Source of the DNA: Solanum dulcamara
Lineage: Eukaryota; Streptophyta; Magnoliopsida; Solanales; Solanaceae
Length of the DNA: 64,000 nucleotides
Direction of reading: 5' to 3'
Assembly: GCF_947179165.1 (NCBI RefSeq)
Contig: NC_077245.1
Span: 44,842,786-44,906,785, forward strand
Shown here: in pieces, positions 59,194 to 64,000 of the stretch
Position numbering within the stretch: the stretch's first letter is position 1
Layout: the number at the start of each line of letters is the position of its first letter
The notes under the pieces: model-generated
What the model was told of the DNA's origin: nothing
What the model saw: the letters and a program-made list of their open reading frames with translations, nothing else
Database searches by the model: none
Program-made: the position numbers and the translations under genes

Positions 59194-61577
59194 TATCATG
59201 ACCCAAACTAGACACTAGATGTGACACGATAATTAGAATTCTAAGAAACTCCAACCAAGCTTCTTCGAATACATAGAAATATATGCAACAACAACAACAA
59301 TAAAAACATACCCAGTGAAATCCCACAAGTTAGGTCTGGGGAGGATAGGAAGTATGCCGACCTTACCACTACCTCATGGAGATAGAGAGGTTATTTCTGA
59401 AAGACCTTTGGCTAAAAAGTCACCATAGCAAGATATGCATGACATAAAATTGAAAGTAAACAGAAATGCAGAAGATAAGTCTTAAAACATAGTAAATCTC
59501 AATAAAGGAGAAGTCAAAATATAACATCTGAAATGAATGGAAAATATGCTCCTCTAGTATGAACATGCCTCTACTAAACTAGATGGGTGCATAGGACAAA
59601 TCTCAGCTCACCCAAACATGAAGAAGTACATAAGTCAGGTAATAAAAGAAAGACATAGCGGGTTCTCCCTCGAATCATAAGGATTTACCAAAATAGTTAA
59701 ATTTTAGAAGAATCCCGAACTAGCCACAAGGACAAGTAGAAGCATCATAACCTATATTATAAAATAATATAGACAAAAGTATGTGTTAGTATATGAAATG
59801 TACTAAGTATGTGAAAATATGAATAACATGAATAAAAGGACATAATAAACATGAACATGAGATGCATGACCAAAATAACTTGAAAAGCACAAAGTAAATC
59901 ATAAAATTATGTTATTAGTTCAATATATCATAAAAGATATCATTTAAGAAAGCTTGTAAGAGACATAGTCATTTTGTGGGTTATGGACTGTAACCAACAC
60001 TAAGACCATGTAATCTATAAAATGAAATCCAGTGTAACTCCTACACCAAAAAGAAGAGGCTGCTTGCCAAGGTAGACTCCAAATCATTAACACCATGAGC
60101 TATTTATGGATCCACTAGCTAAGTCATTTAATACAACCTATGGGGGCATGTAGTCTGGGACAAAAGATTGCTACTAAAGACTCCCTTACTAAGCCTCCAC
60201 TTCAAAGTCCTCTTGGTGCTAAGTCAAATACCAAAGGGACAGATAAAATCTATCATCATCATATCATTAGGAAATACAATAATCATATACCAATCAACAT
60301 AATAAAATAATATAAAAGCAGCTCCTTTAAATCATGATTTTATGACATAGTTCATATAGTCACTTACCTTTCTACGCATCTAAAATCATGATTTAATTCA
60401 TATTCTGAGAAAAACTTTCACAATTCATTGATACATAATTTAAAACATCCTTGAAACATCATTCATTACTTTCATAAAACATTCGTAAATTTTTCATAAA
60501 GTTCATGTTCATAAGGAGAAAATCATATACATAGAGCATGGGTCCAAGTGAAATCAATTGAAAATCATGTCTTAAAGTGAATTCATTTATAATAAGGTAA
60601 AACACTATCATTTGAATCAAAATAGAAAGGACCCAAGAAGAATTAACATGAAACCCTCATTGAATTGGGTGAAATTTAATTTGTAGAATTTAGTTTATTT
60701 GGGAGCCAATGGATTCAAGGAAATCCATTTATAAATTCCCACATACCAGGGTAATCAAAGCCTTAAATCAATGGAGGTTGAACTTGACTTGAAGCTTAAA
60801 CTCTAACTTGACTTGGCAAAGAGGATTTGGAGAAAATTCCTAGAGAGAAGATTTTGTATCTTTGGAGAATAAGAGTGAATAAGAGCTTAGAAATCAAATA
60901 TACTCCCTTAATTAAGTACAAAATGATAGGTTAGGGGTTAAAAGAGTAGGTAATGACTAAAGTACCCCTTGAAAACTTAACTGATTTACTCCCAATATGG
61001 ATTCTTATATGGTCCATATAAGTTCCCATGGAATGTATAGATGTCCGTGGAAAGAGATGAGTTCTGGCTTATGGAGGTTGATGTTCACGAGGCTTTTCAC
61101 AGGCCGTATTGATCATCACGGGTCGTGTAACAACTCATGGAATACATGAATCTTTGGTTTCTAAAGGGTCAGCATCCACGGGGGGTCTACAATTTGTGGA
61201 ACCTCTCCTTGTACAAAGTCCTTCTACGGGCCATGTAACCTTGTACGGGTCGTGTAACCTTGTACAGTCCGTAGAAGGTCTCGTCCAAGTCATCAGTGGC
61301 TAAACTTTTCCATCTCTAAGTTTTCTCTATTCTACCGCTCGTGCACCATTCCACAGTCTGTACAAGGGCTCGTGGAACCAGTGCTCATGTTAGTGCTTTT
61401 GAAATTTTCTTTTCATTCAAACCTTCCTACTTCTGGGGTATTACAATATCTCCCCCTTAGGAACATTCTTCCTCGAATAAGACTCAAGATAACATGAAAA
61501 AAGTAGGAAAAGAGAACTAACAAACCAACATAAATGCAATGAAACATAAAATACATAAACCAAGGAGTAATCACTAC
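59194..61577 (-). mobile_element. Gypsy-6: 3' LTR and 3' internal end (minus), cut by Gypsy-7
   Basis: LTR 59194-61445 starts TATCATGACCC and ends GGGGTATTACA. It is followed by a polypurine tract (61446-61456, ATATCTCCCCC on plus) and the shared motif TAGGAACATTCTTCCTCG. The internal region is cut at 61577. A perfect stem-loop lies at 59752-59772, donor-like motif at plus 60741-60750, and a dyad array with CACGG/CCGTG-type arms at about 61010-61380. Related to Gypsy-4 in layout. Confidence 0.85.
59752..59772 (-). other. Conserved LTR stem-loop, Gypsy-6 version
   Basis: Arms CTATATTAT and ATAATATAG pair perfectly around AAA. Compared with Gypsy-1 (CTGCATCAT/ATGATGCAG), three positions differ and in each case both sides of the pair changed. 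Confidence 0.7.
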
Positions 61578-63661
61578 TGTTAATTTATCTTGGAACCATG
61601 ATGGAGGACCAAGGACCGTGGTGAGAACCATGGACCATGAAGTACTCTATGGTGGCCCCTGCCCAAAGCCCTCATAAACCATCCCAATTCAAGTACCACA
61701 AATGACCACCATGGGTAGTGGAGCACATCACGGACTGTGATGTGATCTATGATAGTCACTCCTGCAGGACCTGCACCACGGCCAAGTTTCATGGGTCGTG
61801 ATGCTCTAAACGTACTATTAAGGTATTCCATGAAGGAACTTCATAGAGATACCCTAGAGGCTTTTCAAGAACTTTTCCCAAGTCAAACACCATAGGACAC
61901 CACTACAAGCCGAGGTGAGCACCGCAGAACATGAAGGGATCCTCGTAAGTCAGTTTCAGACAAATTTTAAAAGGGGAATTTTGGTCTTTTCCTGCGTTTT
62001 AATTCAAAATGGAGTCATTTTGAGGGCAGAATTCTCTCATCTAAAGACCTAAAACCCTTCAAAACCCTCATTCTTCACACTTAGCCTTAATACACATAAA
62101 TTCTCTTCTCAAACTCTCCCAAGAACTTTAAGCCAATCTAGGGTTTAATCTTAAGTCATCTTCAAGTCTCATTTCCTTCTTAATCTTTCATTAGGGATTT
62201 TGTTTCCCCAAGGTATGTGGATTTCATCTTAGGTTCTTCCATCCATTGAACCCAAATGTTTTATCAACTTAGTATTTTAAATTCAAAATGATGAAATCTC
62301 ATGGGCTTTTACATGATGATCTCAAATGCATAGCTTATTGGTTATTTGAAGTTTATTTAAATAAATTGATATGTATTAACTGTCAATTTCTTGAAATGAT
62401 TGATTTATCAAGACTCTTATATGAATACTTGAGAGTAGCTTTAAACTATAAATGGTGGGTTGTTTAAGATATTTTAATTAATGCATTTCCATCACTCTCA
62501 TGTATGCAAGTATTATTTTAAAATGTATTTAAAGGTTATGTCAAATAAACCTGCCTAGTTTTCTTATGTTGAAATGAAGTTGCATTGAAAGCTTGACTCT
62601 AAATAAAAGTTTTTGAAGCAAATGTTAGCTTTTAAGGGAGTCTTATGAAATGATTGAATGATGATGAAAGAGATTCTTAGTCAAAGAAAGGATTCATATT
62701 CTAATGACCTATTCCACCTAATGATGATTTGTTATGTAAAGTTCTATAGACGTTTATGCTATTATGATATCTAAATGTTATTTCATGAGATTGACCTAGC
62801 ACCGAATGTAGCATGTAGATGAGGACTCGACCTAAGTGGTCCTTAAGTAGAGTCTCATGTTGCATTAACTATGCGCCAACATAGGAGCCCTTGTAGGCTA
62901 TTTATGCTAGTGGATCTATGTTTAGCTATTAAAGTTAAAGTTAAAAAAGTGATTACAGTTGACGGAGTTATACCTAAAAAGTAGTCTCCCCGTGCCAATG
63001 TATGGGGTTATGCTGGATTTCATGTAATAGCTCTCATGGTCTTAAATATCGATTACAGTCATCTTTTCCCAAAATAAATGTTTTTAAGTTTTCATATGAT
63101 AACTTCTCATGCATGCATTCACTTATGCATATTGCTTATCAATGTACTAATGTTCTTCCTTGTATAGCAAACACACATACTTAGTATATTCAAAGTACTA
63201 ATGTATATTTTTTCCTATTTGATATCACTATGTAGGGACCGGAGTTGATACACACTCTCCTCCCCATGGCTAAGTTCAATTGTTGAAGGCTACTACTATT
63301 TGGTGAGTTCCCATGTTTTGGCAACAACATTCATATCTTTCTACCTTATGTTATGTATAGACTATTAAGTTACTTTTTCTACTTTTCACTTATATCTTGA
63401 GTATTAGTTAGGGACATGTCTTAGTCATAGCTAAGTCTTTAAAGTAGAAGGTATGGTTGGACAAAATGTATAAAGTTCAAATGAATTTGGCTCTTATTCT
63501 ATGTGGAATCCCTTAGTCCTGTTATCCCTTATGTTTCCGCTTGTTTTCATTATCATCACCGATGAAAAGCTTAATAAATGCTAAGAGACTTGGGTGAAGT
63601 ACCTCCATGTACATCAGTCGTCATGTCACTTCTAGTCTCTAGGCTTCAATCATGACAAACT

Positions 63662-63673
63662 TGGTATCAGAGC
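63662..63673 (+). other. Primer-binding site of Gypsy-7
   Basis: TGGTATCAGAGC, perfect initiator tRNA-Met complement, four bases after the LTR end. Confidence 0.93.
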
Positions 63674-63865
63674 TTGAGGTTTTAAAATGGTCATCAGAGT
63701 CCAACATACCGTGATAAATAGGGTCTTATTGATGATTGTAAAGCACACCATAACTATGAATAGGATACTAAGGGACGTTTAGGAAAGTTTTCACTTCCTT
63801 TAAATTCATGTCGTGCCTTAAAGTGTCCTAAGTCTTCCTCTAACTAACAACCCATTTTGTGTTCT

Positions 63866-64000
63866 CTAGATAATACCTTAGGGAAGATCACCTCCAAGAG
63901 CAAGATTGATGATGAGGACCAAGCTTCTCCGATTCCCAATGCTCCCTATGATTAGGAAGGGTTAACTCATGTGAAATTCCACAATATCATCACATTATTG
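63866..64000 (+). pseudogene. Gypsy-7 gag N-terminus, broken and cut by window end
   Basis: Plus strand reads DDEDQASPIPNAPYD, a TAG stop, then EGLTHVKFHNIITLL. This fits the chromodomain-gypsy gag N-terminus, where an acidic and proline-rich stretch leads to VT-A/H-EFR...LLAQ. The start codon is not clear; a proline/arginine-rich start in another frame (PRARLMMRTK) suggests a small frame change. Confidence 0.6.

Larger units (their letters stand above)
61578..64000 (+). mobile_element. Gypsy-7: 5' LTR and gag start (plus), cut by window end
   Basis: LTR from TGTTAATTTATC (about 61578) to CAATCATGACA (63657), then the primer-binding site at 63662-63673 and a leader into gag. The left boundary is inferred from the end of Gypsy-6 sequence and a TG start. 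It lies in the opposite orientation inside Gypsy-6. LTR landmarks: dyad array with GGTCCGTGG-like words (61590-61950), donor-like AAG/GTATGTGG (62210-62219), decayed stem-loop (63215-63235). Confidence 0.82.

Overview
The window looks like heterochromatic or intergenic DNA of a flowering plant, most likely of the nightshade family (Solanaceae). Family placement is an inference from the Tnt1-type copia and the Del/Tekay-type chromodomain gypsy families, not a database result. I find no intact protein-coding gene, rRNA, tRNA or CRISPR. Almost all of it is LTR retrotransposons, mostly broken, inserted into one another. The only host-gene trace is one decayed exon of a class III HD-ZIP transcription factor (13978-14137, minus).

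Layout. 1-2925: 5' half of a Tnt1-like copia element (minus). 2926-13506: 3' end of a plus-strand Tat/Athila-like gypsy element. Its LTR is split by a complete minus-strand chromodomain gypsy element (Gypsy-1, 3943-12590, target duplication TACAT) and carries two MITEs. 13507-15796: AT-rich DNA with the HD-ZIP III exon. 15797-46741: a copia element of about 5 kb with an intact GGTAG target duplication, stretched to 31 kb by three gypsy elements: Gypsy-2 (17608-27422), Gypsy-3 (27423-35260) and Gypsy-4 (35312-43589). A 51-bp piece of the copia reading frame survives between Gypsy-3 and Gypsy-4. 46747-47716: unassigned flank. 47717-59193: a tandem LTR-internal-LTR-internal-LTR array of another gypsy family, hit by three solo LTRs (48319-50455, 50638-52285, 55798-57823). 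59194-61577: LTR and 3' internal end of Gypsy-6 (minus), cut by the plus-strand Gypsy-7 (61578 to window end), whose LTR, primer-binding site and gag start are visible.

How the parts work together. The gypsy elements share the usual plan: TG...CA LTRs of about 2-3 kb, a primer-binding site for initiator tRNA-Met, gag with CCHC knuckles, protease, reverse transcriptase, RNase H, integrase and a C-terminal chromodomain, then a polypurine tract. None is intact. Most stops fit C-to-T decay (CAG/CAA to TAG/TAA, CGA to TGA, TGG to TAG), as expected for methylated silenced DNA, and several domains were lost by deletion.

Main unusual signals: (1) a 9-bp-arm, 3-nt-loop inverted repeat at the same LTR position in twelve LTRs of several families, with paired compensatory substitutions; (2) dyad-rich arrays placed just upstream of the LTR TATA box in several unrelated LTRs; (3) a conserved splice-donor-like AAG/GTATGT in the LTR leader; (4) the three-insertion nest, whose order and target sites can be read from the interrupted copia frame.
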